64,000 nt of DNA from Georgenia sp. TF02-10 (GCF_022759505.1 NZ_CP094289.1:434001-498000); one strand, 5' to 3'; positions 7,687-16,409 are shown, counted from the stretch's first letter. The notes: a model not told the origin generated them from the sequence alone. Program-made: numbers and translations.

Positions 7687-8349
7687 ATGAGCACCAAGAC
7701 CGACGACCGCACCGCCGCCGGCGCCACGCCCGAGCAGCTCGGCATCGGCATGCGGTTCAGCGTCCACCCGCACACCGACGCCTTCGTCGAGGTCATCGGC
7801 GGGGCCCTGGCCGACGCCGCGGCCGCCGGCCGCACCGAGGGCCTCGTCCTGGACACCGACGAGGTGAGCACCTACGTCGGCGCCCGCACCGAACCGGCCG
7901 AGCAGCGTCTCGTCGACTACCTCACCGCCGTCGTCGCGGCGGCCCACCGCCGCTCCGGCGGCGGGCACGTGGTGGCCCACGTGCTGTTCTCCCGCGGCTG
8001 CCCCGGTGAGGTGGCCTGCGACCTCGCCGTGACCGGGCTGCCCCGTCCCGCACCGGTGCAGGTCGAGCCGACCGGGATCCGGGCGGCGGCCCAGTGGTCG
8101 CTCTACCCGCTGCTCGACGGCGGCACCGATGCCGGGGACCACATGGCCCACATCGAGGCCGCCATCCGGGCGGCGACGGCCCGGGGCACCGCGAGCAGCC
8201 CGGCGCACTACGCCACCCGGCTCACCGGGGACGTCGCCGACGTCCTGGCCACCGCCGTCGACGCGTGGGCCCAGGTCGGCGCGGTCGTCCCGCACGTCGT
8301 CAGCCACCTGACCGTCTCCGTCGGCTCGCCGACGGCGGCCGGCGCCTGA
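7687..8349 (+). CDS. ykoF: YkoF-family thiamine/HMP-binding protein
   Basis: 220-aa soluble protein resembling YkoF, which binds thiamine or its pyrimidine precursor HMP and is encoded with the ECF transporter YkoEDC. The tandem ferredoxin-like halves are visible: GIGMRFSVHPHTDAFVEVI in the first and IRAAAQWSLYPL in the second. ATG 7687 is 5 bases after a GAGAGGGA Shine-Dalgarno; the adjacent GTG at 7684 is a less likely start. It is the first gene after the TPP riboswitch, which supports the thiamine role. YkoE starts 11 bases after its stop. Confidence 0.88.
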   Translation: MSTKTDDRTAAGATPEQLGIGMRFSVHPHTDAFVEVIGGALADAAAAGRTEGLVLDTDEVSTYVGARTEPAEQRLVDYLTAVVAAAHRRSGGGHVVAHVLFSRGCPGEVACDLAVTGLPRPAPVQVEPTGIRAAAQWSLYPLLDGGTDAGDHMAHIEAAIRAATARGTASSPAHYATRLTGDVADVLATAVDAWAQVGAVVPHVVSHLTVSVGSPTAAGA

Positions 8350-8360
8350 GGGCGGCGGAG

Positions 8361-8969
8361 ATGGCCGCGCCGCACACCCCGCCCGCCACCCGCCGCCCCG
8401 GCTGGGCCATGGCGGACCTGGTCCTCATGGTCGTCCTCGGCGTCGTCTTCGGGTTCGCCTACTGGGCCCTCGTGCAGGCCTGGAACGGGCTGAGCATCCT
8501 CATGGGCCCGGCCGGGGACCTGGCCCAGCACGTCCTCTTCGGCGGGTGGCTGCTCGTCGCCCCCATCGCCGTGGCGATCATCCGCCGGCCGTTCGCCGGC
8601 ATCGCCGCGGAGGTCATCGCCTCGGTCGTCGAGGTCGTCTTCCTCGGCTCACCGGTCGGGCCCACCCTGATGATCGCCGCCGCGATCCAGGGCGCCGGCA
8701 GCGAGCTGCCGTTCGCGCTGACCCGGTACCGCCGGTTCGGGTGGGCCGTGTTCGCCGTCGCCGGCCTGCTCGGCGCGGGCCTGGTGTTCTTCTACTCGGC
8801 GTTCCGCTCCGGCTGGTACGGGCAGGAGATCTTCGCCCTGCGCCTGGCCGTGCAGTGCCTCTCCGGGATCGTCCTCGGCGGGCTGCTCGCCAAGGTCGTC
8901 GTCGACGCCCTCGCCCGCACCGGGGTCGTCGACAACTTCGCGATCGGTCGGCAGCGGGACCGGTCGTGA
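8361..8969 (+). CDS. ykoE: ECF transporter S component YkoE (thiamine/HMP specificity subunit)
   Basis: 202-aa membrane protein with about five or six hydrophobic segments, including LVLMVVLGVVFGFAYWALVQ, WLLVAPIAVAII and AVFAVAGLLGAGLVFFYSAF. Segments such as GAGSELPFALTRYRRFG match YkoE-type S components, which confer substrate specificity on energy-coupling-factor vitamin importers. The ATG at 8361 fixes the start; upstream in-frame codons lie inside ykoF. The stop overlaps the next gene's GTG (GTGA), so translation is probably coupled. It is the second gene of the riboswitch-controlled operon. Confidence 0.88.
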   Translation: MAAPHTPPATRRPGWAMADLVLMVVLGVVFGFAYWALVQAWNGLSILMGPAGDLAQHVLFGGWLLVAPIAVAIIRRPFAGIAAEVIASVVEVVFLGSPVGPTLMIAAAIQGAGSELPFALTRYRRFGWAVFAVAGLLGAGLVFFYSAFRSGWYGQEIFALRLAVQCLSGIVLGGLLAKVVVDALARTGVVDNFAIGRQRDRS

Positions 8970-10735
8970 GCCAGACCGCGGCCGCCGCCCGCCCGGCCGG
9001 CGTGGGCGGCCCCGCCGTCGCGCTGGCCGACGTCACCGTCGCCGTCCCGCGCCGGGCCGAGCCGGTGCTGCGCGGGGTGTCGCTGCACCTCGCCCCCGGC
9101 GAGCAGGTCGTCGTCCTCGGGGCGTCCGGGTCGGGCAAGTCCACCGTCCTGCGCGCCATCACCGGGGTGGTCCCGCACACCCTGGCGGCCACCGTCACCG
9201 GGGAGGTCAGCGTGGCCGGCACGGCGACGCTGCAGACGCCGGTCGTCGAGCGCTCCCGCCACCTCGGGGTCCTCGCCCAGGACCCCGCGGCGGCCGTGTG
9301 CCTGCCCGGGGTCGAGCAGGAGGTGGCCCTGCCGCTGGAGAACCATGCCGCCGACCCGGCGACCATCGGCCCTCGGGTCACCGCAGCGCTCGCGGCGGTC
9401 GGGGCGGCCGGGCTGCGGGACCGGCCGACGGCGGCCCTCTCCGGCGGGGAGTCCCAGCGGGTCGCGCTCGCCGCGGCCCTGGTCACCGAGCCCGCCGTCC
9501 TGCTGCTGGACGAGCCGACGTCGATGCTCGACCCGGCCGGGGTGGCGGCGGTACGCGCGGCGCTGGCCGCGGCGGTCGACAGGTACCGGCCGGCGGTCGT
9601 CCTCGTCGAGCACCGGCTCGACGAGTGGGCCGGACCGGGCGGGACTGCGGGCCTGCCCCCGCGGGCGGTGGTCCTCCGCGACGGCGAGGTGCTCGCCGAC
9701 GGGCCCACCGACGTCGTCCTGCGCGAGCACGCCCGGGCCCTCCATGCCGATGGGTGCTGGCTGCCGGTGGACGCCGAGCTCTTCGCGCTCACCGGCACCG
9801 CGGGGGGCCTGACCGCGACGGCGAACCGCGAGCTGCTCCGGGCGCTCGCCGGGACGGCGGGGTCGCCGGCCCGCCCAGCCGGGGACGTGCTGCTCGAGGC
9901 CCGGGGGCTGGCAGCCGGGCGTGCTGGGGCCACCAGCAGGCGCGTCCGACGCGGGCGGCGTGGGCAGAAGCCGGCCGCCGCGCAGCGCGGGCGGCGCGGG
10001 CGGCGCGAGCCGGCGCCGGCACCGCTGCTGGCCGACGTCGACCTGACGGTGCGGGCGGGGGAGGTGGTCGCCCTGCTCGGCGCCAACGGCGTCGGCAAGT
10101 CGACGCTGCTGCTCACCCTCGCCGGGCTGCTGCCGCCGCTGGCGGGACGGGTGCAGGGAGCTCGTCCCGGCCTGGTGTTCCAGAACGCCGAGCACCAGCT
10201 CCTCACCAGCTCCGTGCGCGCGGAGGTCGCCCACGGCCTGCCCGCCGAGGTCGCCGCGGACGTCGTGCCCCGCCAGCTCCGCCGGCACCGGCTGGACCAT
10301 CTCGCCGACCAATACCCGTTCCGGCTCTCCGGCGGGGAGCAGCGCCGGCTCAGCCTGGCCGCGATGCTCGCCCACGAGCGGCCGGTCCTGCTCGCTGACG
10401 AACCCACCCTCGGCCTGGACCGGCGCGACGCGATCGCCACCGCCGCGGCGCTGCGGGACGTCGCGGACGGTGGCGGCGCCGTCGTCCTCGTCAGCCACGA
10501 CCTGCGGCTCGTGGCCGGCCTGGCCGACCGGGCCGTCGTCCTCGGCGACGGCGGGGTGCTCGCCGACGGGCCCGCGGAGGAGGTGCTGGCGAGCGAGGAG
10601 GTCCGGACCCGGGGCGGCCTCACCCTCCCCCCGCTGCTCGGGTGGCTCCTCGAGCACGCCCCCGGCCGGGTCGGGCACGTGCTGCGCCAGCTCGACGACG
10701 CCGTCGGCGCCACCTCGACGGCGGCGCACCGATGA
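8966..10735 (+). CDS. ykoD: ECF transporter ATPase with two ABC domains (YkoD)
   Basis: 589-aa fusion of two ABC ATPase domains, replacing the separate EcfA1 and EcfA2 proteins. Domain 1 has Walker A GASGSGKST (about residue 52), signature LSGGESQRVA and Walker B LLLDEPTSMLD. Domain 2 has GANGVGKST (about 372), LSGGEQRRLS and LLADEPTLGLD. An Arg/Gly/Ala-rich linker lies between them (about residues 310-352). The GTG start overlaps the ykoE stop by 4 bases and the stop overlaps ykoC by 4 bases. It energises thiamine or HMP uptake with YkoC and YkoE. Confidence 0.92.
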   Translation: MSQTAAAARPAGVGGPAVALADVTVAVPRRAEPVLRGVSLHLAPGEQVVVLGASGSGKSTVLRAITGVVPHTLAATVTGEVSVAGTATLQTPVVERSRHLGVLAQDPAAAVCLPGVEQEVALPLENHAADPATIGPRVTAALAAVGAAGLRDRPTAALSGGESQRVALAAALVTEPAVLLLDEPTSMLDPAGVAAVRAALAAAVDRYRPAVVLVEHRLDEWAGPGGTAGLPPRAVVLRDGEVLADGPTDVVLREHARALHADGCWLPVDAELFALTGTAGGLTATANRELLRALAGTAGSPARPAGDVLLEARGLAAGRAGATSRRVRRGRRGQKPAAAQRGRRGRREPAPAPLLADVDLTVRAGEVVALLGANGVGKSTLLLTLAGLLPPLAGRVQGARPGLVFQNAEHQLLTSSVRAEVAHGLPAEVAADVVPRQLRRHRLDHLADQYPFRLSGGEQRRLSLAAMLAHERPVLLADEPTLGLDRRDAIATAAALRDVADGGGAVVLVSHDLRLVAGLADRAVVLGDGGVLADGPAEEVLASEEVRTRGGLTLPPLLGWLLEHAPGRVGHVLRQLDDAVGATSTAAHR

Positions 10736-11694
10736 GCGGGCTGGCCCGGGCGGGCACCGGATCGCCGCTGGCCCGCCGCAACCCGACGGTCAAGCTCGCC
10801 CTGCTCGCCGTCGTCTCGCTCGTCGCGATGTTCCTCCTCGACCCGGTCACCCCGACGGTGCTGTACCTGGTCGGGCTCGCCGCCGTGGCGTTCTCGGCGG
10901 GGGCGGCGCCGCGCACGCTGCTGGTCGCGCACGTGCCGTTCCTCCTCTTCGGCCTCGGGGTGCTGGTGGTCAACGCGCTCTCCCGGCCGGGCGTCGCCGT
11001 CTGGCAGGCGGGGCCGCTGCGGGTGACCGAGGAGGGACTGAGCGTCGGGGCGGCGCTCGCGGCCCGGACCCTGCTCATCGGGGTGCTCGCCGTCGGGTTC
11101 CTGCTCTCCACCGACGGGGTCGCGCTGATGACGAGCCTGCACCAGAACGCCCGGCTCGGCGCCCGGATCACCTACGCGGTCCTCGCGGGGTACCGGATGC
11201 TGCAGGAGATGCCCCGGGAGTGGTCGACCATCCGGCACGCCCACGCGGTCCGGGCGGGCCTTCCGGGCGGCGGTCGGGCGGCTGACGGCCAGGGCGACGG
11301 CGACGGCGAGCGCGACCGGGACGGCGCCGGCGTGGACGGCGACGACGACGGGCGGCCGGGCCGCGCCGGCACCCCGTCGGTACGCCCGCCGGGCCGTGCC
11401 GGCACCCCGGCGGTGCATCCGCCGCGCGGGCCGCGGCACCTGGTGGGCGTGGTCTTCACGCTCCTCGTCGTCTCCGTCCGGAAGGGGGAGCGGATGGCGC
11501 AGGCGCTGGAGTCCCGCGGGCTGGGGCTGCAGCCGCGGACGACGTGGCGGCCGCTGCCGGTGACGGGCCAGGACTGGGCGCTCGCGGCCGGCGTCGTCCT
11601 GGTGGTCGCCGCGGTCATCGCGGCCAGCGCGGCGCTGGGAACCCTGCAGGGGCCAGGGGCGCTGTTCGAGCCGGCGCCCCGCCCGGCCGGCTGA
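10732..11694 (+). CDS. ykoC: ECF transporter transmembrane T component (YkoC)
   Basis: EcfT/CbiQ-family coupling protein, 320 aa. Hydrophobic segments include LALLAVVSLVAMFLLDPV and LLFGLGVLVVNALS. The coupling motif region ARITYAVLAGYRMLQEMPRE is present, with a second one near RKGERMAQALESRGLG. Unusually, about 55 residues of Gly/Asp/Arg/Pro-rich sequence, including two imperfect copies of GRAGTPSVRPP, separate the coupling helices (about residues 183-237). That makes the protein longer than the usual 250-270 aa. It is the last gene of the operon. The 21-bp repeat seen before the operon recurs 57 bases after its stop. Confidence 0.88.
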   Translation: MSGLARAGTGSPLARRNPTVKLALLAVVSLVAMFLLDPVTPTVLYLVGLAAVAFSAGAAPRTLLVAHVPFLLFGLGVLVVNALSRPGVAVWQAGPLRVTEEGLSVGAALAARTLLIGVLAVGFLLSTDGVALMTSLHQNARLGARITYAVLAGYRMLQEMPREWSTIRHAHAVRAGLPGGGRAADGQGDGDGERDRDGAGVDGDDDGRPGRAGTPSVRPPGRAGTPAVHPPRGPRHLVGVVFTLLVVSVRKGERMAQALESRGLGLQPRTTWRPLPVTGQDWALAAGVVLVVAAVIAASAALGTLQGPGALFEPAPRPAG

Positions 11695-11751
11695 AGGCCG
11701 GCAGGAACGGGCGAGGGCATCGATCCGCACCGGCACGTGCCGCGGGCGTGG

Positions 11752-11772
11752 CCGCCGTCGTCCGCATGCGAC
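11752..11772 (+). repeat. Second copy of the 21-bp repeat flanking the thiamine operon
   Basis: Identical to 7472-7492 over 21 bases. Here too it can form a short stem-loop (GTCG / CGAC around the same loop), with GGCC / GGCC further out, so it may act as the operon's terminator. Confidence 0.65.
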
Positions 11773-11788
11773 CGGCCCGGGCCCGGGT

Positions 11789-11794
11789 TAGCGT
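11789..11794 (+). promoter_or_regulatory. Probable -10 element for the DUF4142/sortase pair
   Basis: TAGCGT fits the TAnnnT pattern and lies 51 bases before the ATG at 11846, so this transcript would have a short leader. Confidence 0.35.
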
Positions 11795-11845
11795 CACGAG
11801 GGTGGCACCCGCCACACCGACCAAGGACGTTGGGACTCGATCGAC

Positions 11846-12481
11846 ATGTCATTGCTACGACGCGCCGTCCTCGGCGCCGGAACCCTGATCGCCGCCGTCG
11901 GCATCGCCGCCGCGCCCGCCGTGGCCCAGCCGTCCGAGCAGGACACGACCTGGATGGTGGCCGCGCACCAGAGCAACCTGGCCGAGATCGCGGCCGGGAC
12001 CGCCGCCCAGGAGCAGGCGAGCAGCCCGGAGGTGCGGGAGATGGGCGCCACGCTCATCACCGACCACCAGAAGCTGGACGCCGACCTGACCGCCGCGGCG
12101 GAGCAGCTCGGCGTCGACCTGCCGGACGCGCCCACGCCCGAGCAGCAGGCCGCGCTCGAGCAGGTCAAGGCCCAGCAGGGCGCCGCTTTCGACACCGCCT
12201 GGATCGCCTCGCAGATCGAGGGGCACCAGATGACCATCGCGGCGACCACGCAGGAGATCAGCGCCGGCACCGACCCCACCGTGGTCGCCCTGGCCGAGGC
12301 CGCCAGCCCGGTCGTGCAGGGGCACCTGGACCACCTGCGGCAGATGTCCGGCGCACCGACCACCGTGCCCAGCGGCATCGGCGATCCCGGCTCCCCGGTA
12401 CTGGGTGCCGGCCTCATCGGTGCCGGCCTCCTGGTGGCGGCCGGGTCCCTGACGCTCCTGGCGCGGCGCCGTCGGGCCTGA
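11846..12481 (+). CDS. Exported DUF4142 protein with C-terminal membrane anchor
   Basis: 211 aa. The N-terminal signal peptide is MSLLRRAVLGAGTLIAAVGI followed by an AxA cleavage site. A helical DUF4142 domain (about residues 35-165) has the ferritin-like pattern AAHQSNLAEIAAG ... MGATLITDHQKLDADL. The C-terminus is a hydrophobic segment ending in ARRRRA, which resembles the tail of a cell-wall sorting signal, but no LPXTG motif precedes it. The gene lies 7 bases before a class E/F sortase gene. It may be membrane-anchored or an unusual sortase substrate. The biochemical role of DUF4142 is not settled. Confidence 0.8.
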   Translation: MSLLRRAVLGAGTLIAAVGIAAAPAVAQPSEQDTTWMVAAHQSNLAEIAAGTAAQEQASSPEVREMGATLITDHQKLDADLTAAAEQLGVDLPDAPTPEQQAALEQVKAQQGAAFDTAWIASQIEGHQMTIAATTQEISAGTDPTVVALAEAASPVVQGHLDHLRQMSGAPTTVPSGIGDPGSPVLGAGLIGAGLLVAAGSLTLLARRRRA

Positions 12482-12488
12482 CCGGCAG

Positions 12489-13205
12489 GTGGGCGGGAAG
12501 CACGTGGCGGCCCGGCCCGGGCTGACCTGGGCCGCCGTCGTCGCGGCGGCGGCCGGGGTCGGCCTCGTGGCGGTGGGTGCGCAGGTGCTCGACCGGCCCC
12601 CGCCGGTGGAGGCCGAGCCGTTCGGGGCCGAGGAGTCCACCACCCCCGGTCCCACCGCCACCCCCGGCCCCACCGCCACCGCCGGTGATCCGTCCACCGC
12701 CGCGCCCGACCCGGCCGCGCCCGACCCGGCCGAGCTGCCGGTCGTCGCGGCCGCGCCGGTGCCGGTCCCGCCCGAGCAGGTGCGGTTCCCGGCCACCGGC
12801 GTGGTCGCCGACGTCGTGCCGGTCGGCGTGCTGCCGTCCGGGGAGCTCCAGCTCCCGGCCGAGCCGGCCCGCGTGGGCTGGTGGGCCGCCGGCGCGCTGC
12901 CCGGCCAGGGCGAGGGCACCATGGTGCTCGCCGGGCACATGGACGGGCTGCGCCGGGACGGGGCGATGAGCGCGCTGCTGGACGCCCACGAGGGCGACGC
13001 GGTCGCCGTCGCCGACAAGCACGGGACGACGCACGAGTACCGCGTGGTCTCGCGACGGGTGACGGCGTGGGAGCGCCTGGACCCGGGGCTGTTCACCGCC
13101 GAGGGCCCGCACCGGCTGGCCCTGATCACCTGCGGCGGCACCTTCGACGAGCAGGCCGGCCGGTACACCGAGAACATCATCGTGATCGCCGAGCCCGCGG
13201 CCTGA
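12489..13205 (+). CDS. Class E/F sortase
   Basis: 238-aa membrane-anchored transpeptidase. An N-terminal hydrophobic helix (about residues 11-30) is followed by a Pro/Thr/Ala-rich extracellular linker, including tandem PGPTAT units, to about residue 95. The sortase fold then carries the catalytic His in LAGHMDG (about residue 151), Cys in LITCGG (about 215) and Arg in GRYTENIIV (about 225). Sortases cleave sorting signals and join proteins to peptidoglycan. Translation probably follows from the DUF4142 gene 7 bases upstream. GTG 12489 precedes the membrane helix. The lack of an LPXTG motif in the neighbour leaves its substrate open. Confidence 0.88.
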   Translation: MGGKHVAARPGLTWAAVVAAAAGVGLVAVGAQVLDRPPPVEAEPFGAEESTTPGPTATPGPTATAGDPSTAAPDPAAPDPAELPVVAAAPVPVPPEQVRFPATGVVADVVPVGVLPSGELQLPAEPARVGWWAAGALPGQGEGTMVLAGHMDGLRRDGAMSALLDAHEGDAVAVADKHGTTHEYRVVSRRVTAWERLDPGLFTAEGPHRLALITCGGTFDEQAGRYTENIIVIAEPAA

Positions 13206-13265
13206 GGCGCAGCCGGAGGCAGCAGGCCCGGTGACAGCAGGCCGGCGACCGGGAAGACTCCTGCC

Positions 13266-14348
13266 ATGGGCGCGGACGCCAGGCCGTGGGTGCTGCACGT
13301 CGACCTCGACCAGTTCATCGCCGCGGTCGAGGTGCTGCGCCGCCCCGAGCTCGCCGGCCGGCCGGTCATCGTCGGCGGCCGCGGCGACCCCACCGAGCGC
13401 GCCGTCGTCTCCACCGCCTCCTACGAGGCCCGGGTCTTCGGCGTCGGCTCCGGCATGCCGCTGCGCCTCGCCGCCCGGAAGGTCCCCGACGCCGTCCTCC
13501 TCCCGGTGGACGCCCCGGCCTACGAGGCGGCCTCGGCGGAGGTGATGGCCACCCTGCGCGACCTGCCCGGCGTGGTGGTGGAGGTCCTGGGCTGGGACGA
13601 GGCCTTCCTCGGCGCGACCACCGCCGACCCAGAGGCCCTCGCCCGGCGGGCCCAGGCCGCGGTGCTCGCCGCCACCGGGCTGCACGCCTCGGTCGGGATC
13701 GGGGACAACAAGGTGCGCGCGAAGATCGCCACCGGCTTCGGCAAGCCCCGCGGGGTCTTCCGGCTCACCGCGGAGAACTGGTTCGCGGTCATGGGGGAGC
13801 GGCCGACCAGCGACCTGTGGGGCGTCGGGCCGAAGGTCTCCCGGCGGCTGGCCGGGCACGGGATCGCCACCGTCGCCCAGCTCGCGACCGCGCCCGAGGA
13901 GGAGCTGGTCGCCGAGTTCGGGCCCCGGATGGGCCGCTGGTACGCCGACCTCGGCCGGGGGATCGGGCCCGCCGTCGTCGACGACGCCCCCTGGGTCGCC
14001 CGCGGCCGCAGCCGGGAGACCACCTACCAGCAGAACCTCACCACGCCGGCGGAGGTGGCCGCCGCGGTCCGCACGCTGGCCGAGCAGGTCTTCGCGGACA
14101 CCGCCGCCGAGGGCCGCCCGGTCTTCCGGGTCACCCTCAAGGTGCGGTACGCGCCCTTCGTCACCAAGGTCATGTCGCGGAAGCTCCCGGCGCCGACGAC
14201 GGACCGGGCGGAGGTGGTCGCCGCGGCGCTCGCCCTCGCCGACCGGCTCGAGCCCCGGGAGGTGCGCCTGCTCGGCGTGCGGGCCGAGATGGTCATGCCC
14301 GAGGAGGGCGACCCGGCCGAGCGCACCCCGGTCCGCGGCCGGCTCTGA
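13266..14348 (+). CDS. dinB: Y-family DNA polymerase (DinB/Pol IV-like)
   Basis: 360-aa translesion polymerase. The N-terminal metal site HVDLDQFIAAVE and the palm motif GWDEAFLG supply the acidic residues. GIGDNKVRAKIATGFGKP and the helix-hairpin-helix LWGVGPKVSRRL follow, then the little-finger domain after about residue 240. The usual S-x-DEA element reads W-DEA here, an uncommon variant that keeps both acids. No obvious C-terminal beta-clamp-binding motif is visible. The ATG at 13266 lies 6 bases after AAGACT (13254-13259), which could be a -10 element for a leaderless transcript. Such genes may be damage-inducible, but I see no clear LexA box. Confidence 0.88.
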   Translation: MGADARPWVLHVDLDQFIAAVEVLRRPELAGRPVIVGGRGDPTERAVVSTASYEARVFGVGSGMPLRLAARKVPDAVLLPVDAPAYEAASAEVMATLRDLPGVVVEVLGWDEAFLGATTADPEALARRAQAAVLAATGLHASVGIGDNKVRAKIATGFGKPRGVFRLTAENWFAVMGERPTSDLWGVGPKVSRRLAGHGIATVAQLATAPEEELVAEFGPRMGRWYADLGRGIGPAVVDDAPWVARGRSRETTYQQNLTTPAEVAAAVRTLAEQVFADTAAEGRPVFRVTLKVRYAPFVTKVMSRKLPAPTTDRAEVVAAALALADRLEPREVRLLGVRAEMVMPEEGDPAERTPVRGRL

Positions 14349-14536
14349 CGCCGCCGGGTCCGATTGCGACGCCGCTGGGCCGGCTGTGACGCCGCCGGGT
14401 CCGGCCGACGGCGGTCCGGCAGCTGGCAGCGCCGCAGCGCCCGCGTCCCGGGCGACCACCGCCCACCGACCCACCGCCGCCCACCGACCCGCCACCGCCC
14501 AGCGACCACCCGCCGCGGGCCGGCTCGGACCCTGGT

Positions 14537-14542
14537 TACCCT
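14537..14542 (+). promoter_or_regulatory. -10 element, leaderless sppA start
   Basis: TACCCT followed by 7 bases and the ATG at 14550. The preceding 200 bp contain only Pro-codon-like CCGCC / CCACCGA repeats and no gene. Confidence 0.55.
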
Positions 14543-14549
14543 GACGCCC

Positions 14550-16256
14550 ATGCGCCTGCCCGAGAAGCTCCGCCTCGCCGTCGGCCGCGACGGCGACGAC
14601 CACGCCGCCCCCGACTGGGTGGTGCTCGACCTCGAGGGCAGCTACCCCACCCACCGCACCGCCGGCCCGCAGGCCCTGCTCCAGCGGCTGGAGTCCTTCG
14701 AGGCCCTCACGGCCCGGCTGGAGCGGCTCGGCCGGGCGCCGTGGGTGCGCGGCGTCCTCGTCCGGGCGACCGGCCTGACGGCGGGCCTGGCCACCGCGCA
14801 CGCCATCGGCCAGGCGCTGGGCCGGCTGGCTGAGCGCACCCGCGTGGTGGTCTACCTGCCGCAGGTGTCGATGCGCAGCCTGCTCGTCGCCGCCGAGGTG
14901 GCCGAGGTGGTGGCGCCGGAGTCGGCAGAGGTGATGGTGCCGGGGTTCGCCGCTGAGCAGGTCTTCGTCGGCGCCTTCCTCGGCCGGCACGGTATCGCCT
15001 TCGAGAACCTGCGGATCCGGGAGTACAAGTCGGCGCTGACGCCGTACTCCGAGGACCGCATGGACGCCTACGCCCGCGAGCAGCTCACCGCCTACCTCGA
15101 CTCCGCCGAGCGGAGCTGGCTGGCGGCCCTGGGCCGGGACGGTCAGGACGTGCCCGCCGACGGCGAGCCGGCACCGGCCGACGGCGGCCCGGTCGGTGCC
15201 GGGGTGGGCCGCCACGCAGCCGGCGACGACGGCGGCGCGGCGCCGGGCGACGGCGAGCCCGGGGGCTGGTTCGCCGCCGACTTCACCAACGCCGAGCAGC
15301 TCCGGCAGGCCGGGCTGATCACCCGGGTCGCCTACGACGACGAGATCGTCACCCCGGTGGACCAGCACTGGGGCCGCACGCTGGAGCTGGTGAAGGGCCA
15401 GCTCACCTCCCGGCGAGCAGCGCGGAGTGCCGACGGCGTCGCCGTCGTCCCGGTGACCGGCGCCATCGTCTCCGGCCGCAGCCGGCCCACCCCGCCCATG
15501 CCGTTCCTGCCCGACCCGGCAACCGGGTCGGAGACCGTGGTGGCGGCGCTGCGCAAGGCCGAGCGGGACGAGGAGACCAAGGCGATCGTGCTGTTCGTGG
15601 ACTCCGGCGGCGGCTCCGCGCTCGCCTCCGACGTCATCTACCGGGCGGTGGCCCGGTGCACCAAGCCCGTCGTCGCGGTCATGGGCGAGGTGGCCGCCTC
15701 CGGCGGGTACTACGTCCTGGCGGCCGCCGACCACGTCGTCGCCAGCCCGTTCACCATCACCGGCAGCATCGGCGTCGTGGTCGGCAAGCCCGTGCTGACC
15801 CAGTTCAACGAGCGGCACGGCCTCAACCCGGAGGCGGTCGGCCGGGAGCGGGCGCTGTTCAACAGCCCGTCGCGGGGCTTCTCCGACGGCGAGCGTGCCT
15901 GGGCCGAGCAGATGATGCAGGAGGTCTACGACCGGTTCGTCGACCGGGTGGCCACCGGCCGCAGGCTCACCGCCGAGCGGGTCGACGAGATCGGCCGCGG
16001 CCGGCTCTGGAGCGGCGCCGACGCCCGGGACCTCGGCCTGGTGGACGAGCTCGGCGACCTCGAGGCCGGGCTCGCCGCCGCCCGGCGCCTGGCCGGCCTG
16101 CCCGCGGACGCCCCGGTCCACGCCGTCTCCGCCGGCTTCGCCCTGCCCGGCGCGCCGACCTTCGGGAGGGACGCCGGGGACACCCTGGCCGGCCTGTGGC
16201 CGTTCGGCCAGGAGAAGGTGCTCACCTGGTTCGACCGGTCGGTGCGGATCCGGTAG
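14550..16256 (+). CDS. sppA: Signal peptide peptidase SppA, 67K long form (protease IV)
   Basis: 568-aa S49 serine peptidase with two tandem S49 domains, which digests leftover signal peptides. The likely catalytic Lys is in EYKSALTPYS (about residue 160, N-terminal domain). The Ser is in GEVAASGGYYVLAAAD (about residue 383, C-terminal domain), followed by TITGSIGVVVGKP. Between the domains is a Gly/Asp/Ala/Pro-rich stretch (about residues 200-240). No strong transmembrane helix is evident at the N-terminus, unlike the E. coli enzyme. The ATG at 14550 is 7 bases after TACCCT, pointing to a leaderless start. Confidence 0.88.
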   Translation: MRLPEKLRLAVGRDGDDHAAPDWVVLDLEGSYPTHRTAGPQALLQRLESFEALTARLERLGRAPWVRGVLVRATGLTAGLATAHAIGQALGRLAERTRVVVYLPQVSMRSLLVAAEVAEVVAPESAEVMVPGFAAEQVFVGAFLGRHGIAFENLRIREYKSALTPYSEDRMDAYAREQLTAYLDSAERSWLAALGRDGQDVPADGEPAPADGGPVGAGVGRHAAGDDGGAAPGDGEPGGWFAADFTNAEQLRQAGLITRVAYDDEIVTPVDQHWGRTLELVKGQLTSRRAARSADGVAVVPVTGAIVSGRSRPTPPMPFLPDPATGSETVVAALRKAERDEETKAIVLFVDSGGGSALASDVIYRAVARCTKPVVAVMGEVAASGGYYVLAAADHVVASPFTITGSIGVVVGKPVLTQFNERHGLNPEAVGRERALFNSPSRGFSDGERAWAEQMMQEVYDRFVDRVATGRRLTAERVDEIGRGRLWSGADARDLGLVDELGDLEAGLAAARRLAGLPADAPVHAVSAGFALPGAPTFGRDAGDTLAGLWPFGQEKVLTWFDRSVRIR

Positions 16257-16396
16257 GGGTGGCGGGCGGCCGGCCCGCCGGCCTGGTCGCCCGCTCGCCC
16301 CGGCCCCCCGCACCGGCGCCGGCCTGGTTGCCCCCGCCCGCTCGGGCCAGCCGTAACGGCCCGCCCCGACGGGCGGCGGATGTGGGCACCCGCCGC

Positions 16397-16402
16397 TACC
16401 CT
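16397..16402 (+). promoter_or_regulatory. -10 element, leaderless hydrolase start
   Basis: TACCCT, 7 bases, then ATG 16410: the same arrangement as at sppA and icmF. Confidence 0.5.
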
Positions 16403-16409
16403 TCGCGAA

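Noticed and set aside
8614-11736. A 1040-residue minus-strand frame opposite ykoE, ykoD and ykoC
   Set aside because: The plus strand encodes an intact ECF transporter with all motifs; the antisense frame has none.
13206-13265. LexA box before dinB
   Set aside because: I could not find a GAAC-N4-GTTC-like palindrome in the 60-bp gap.
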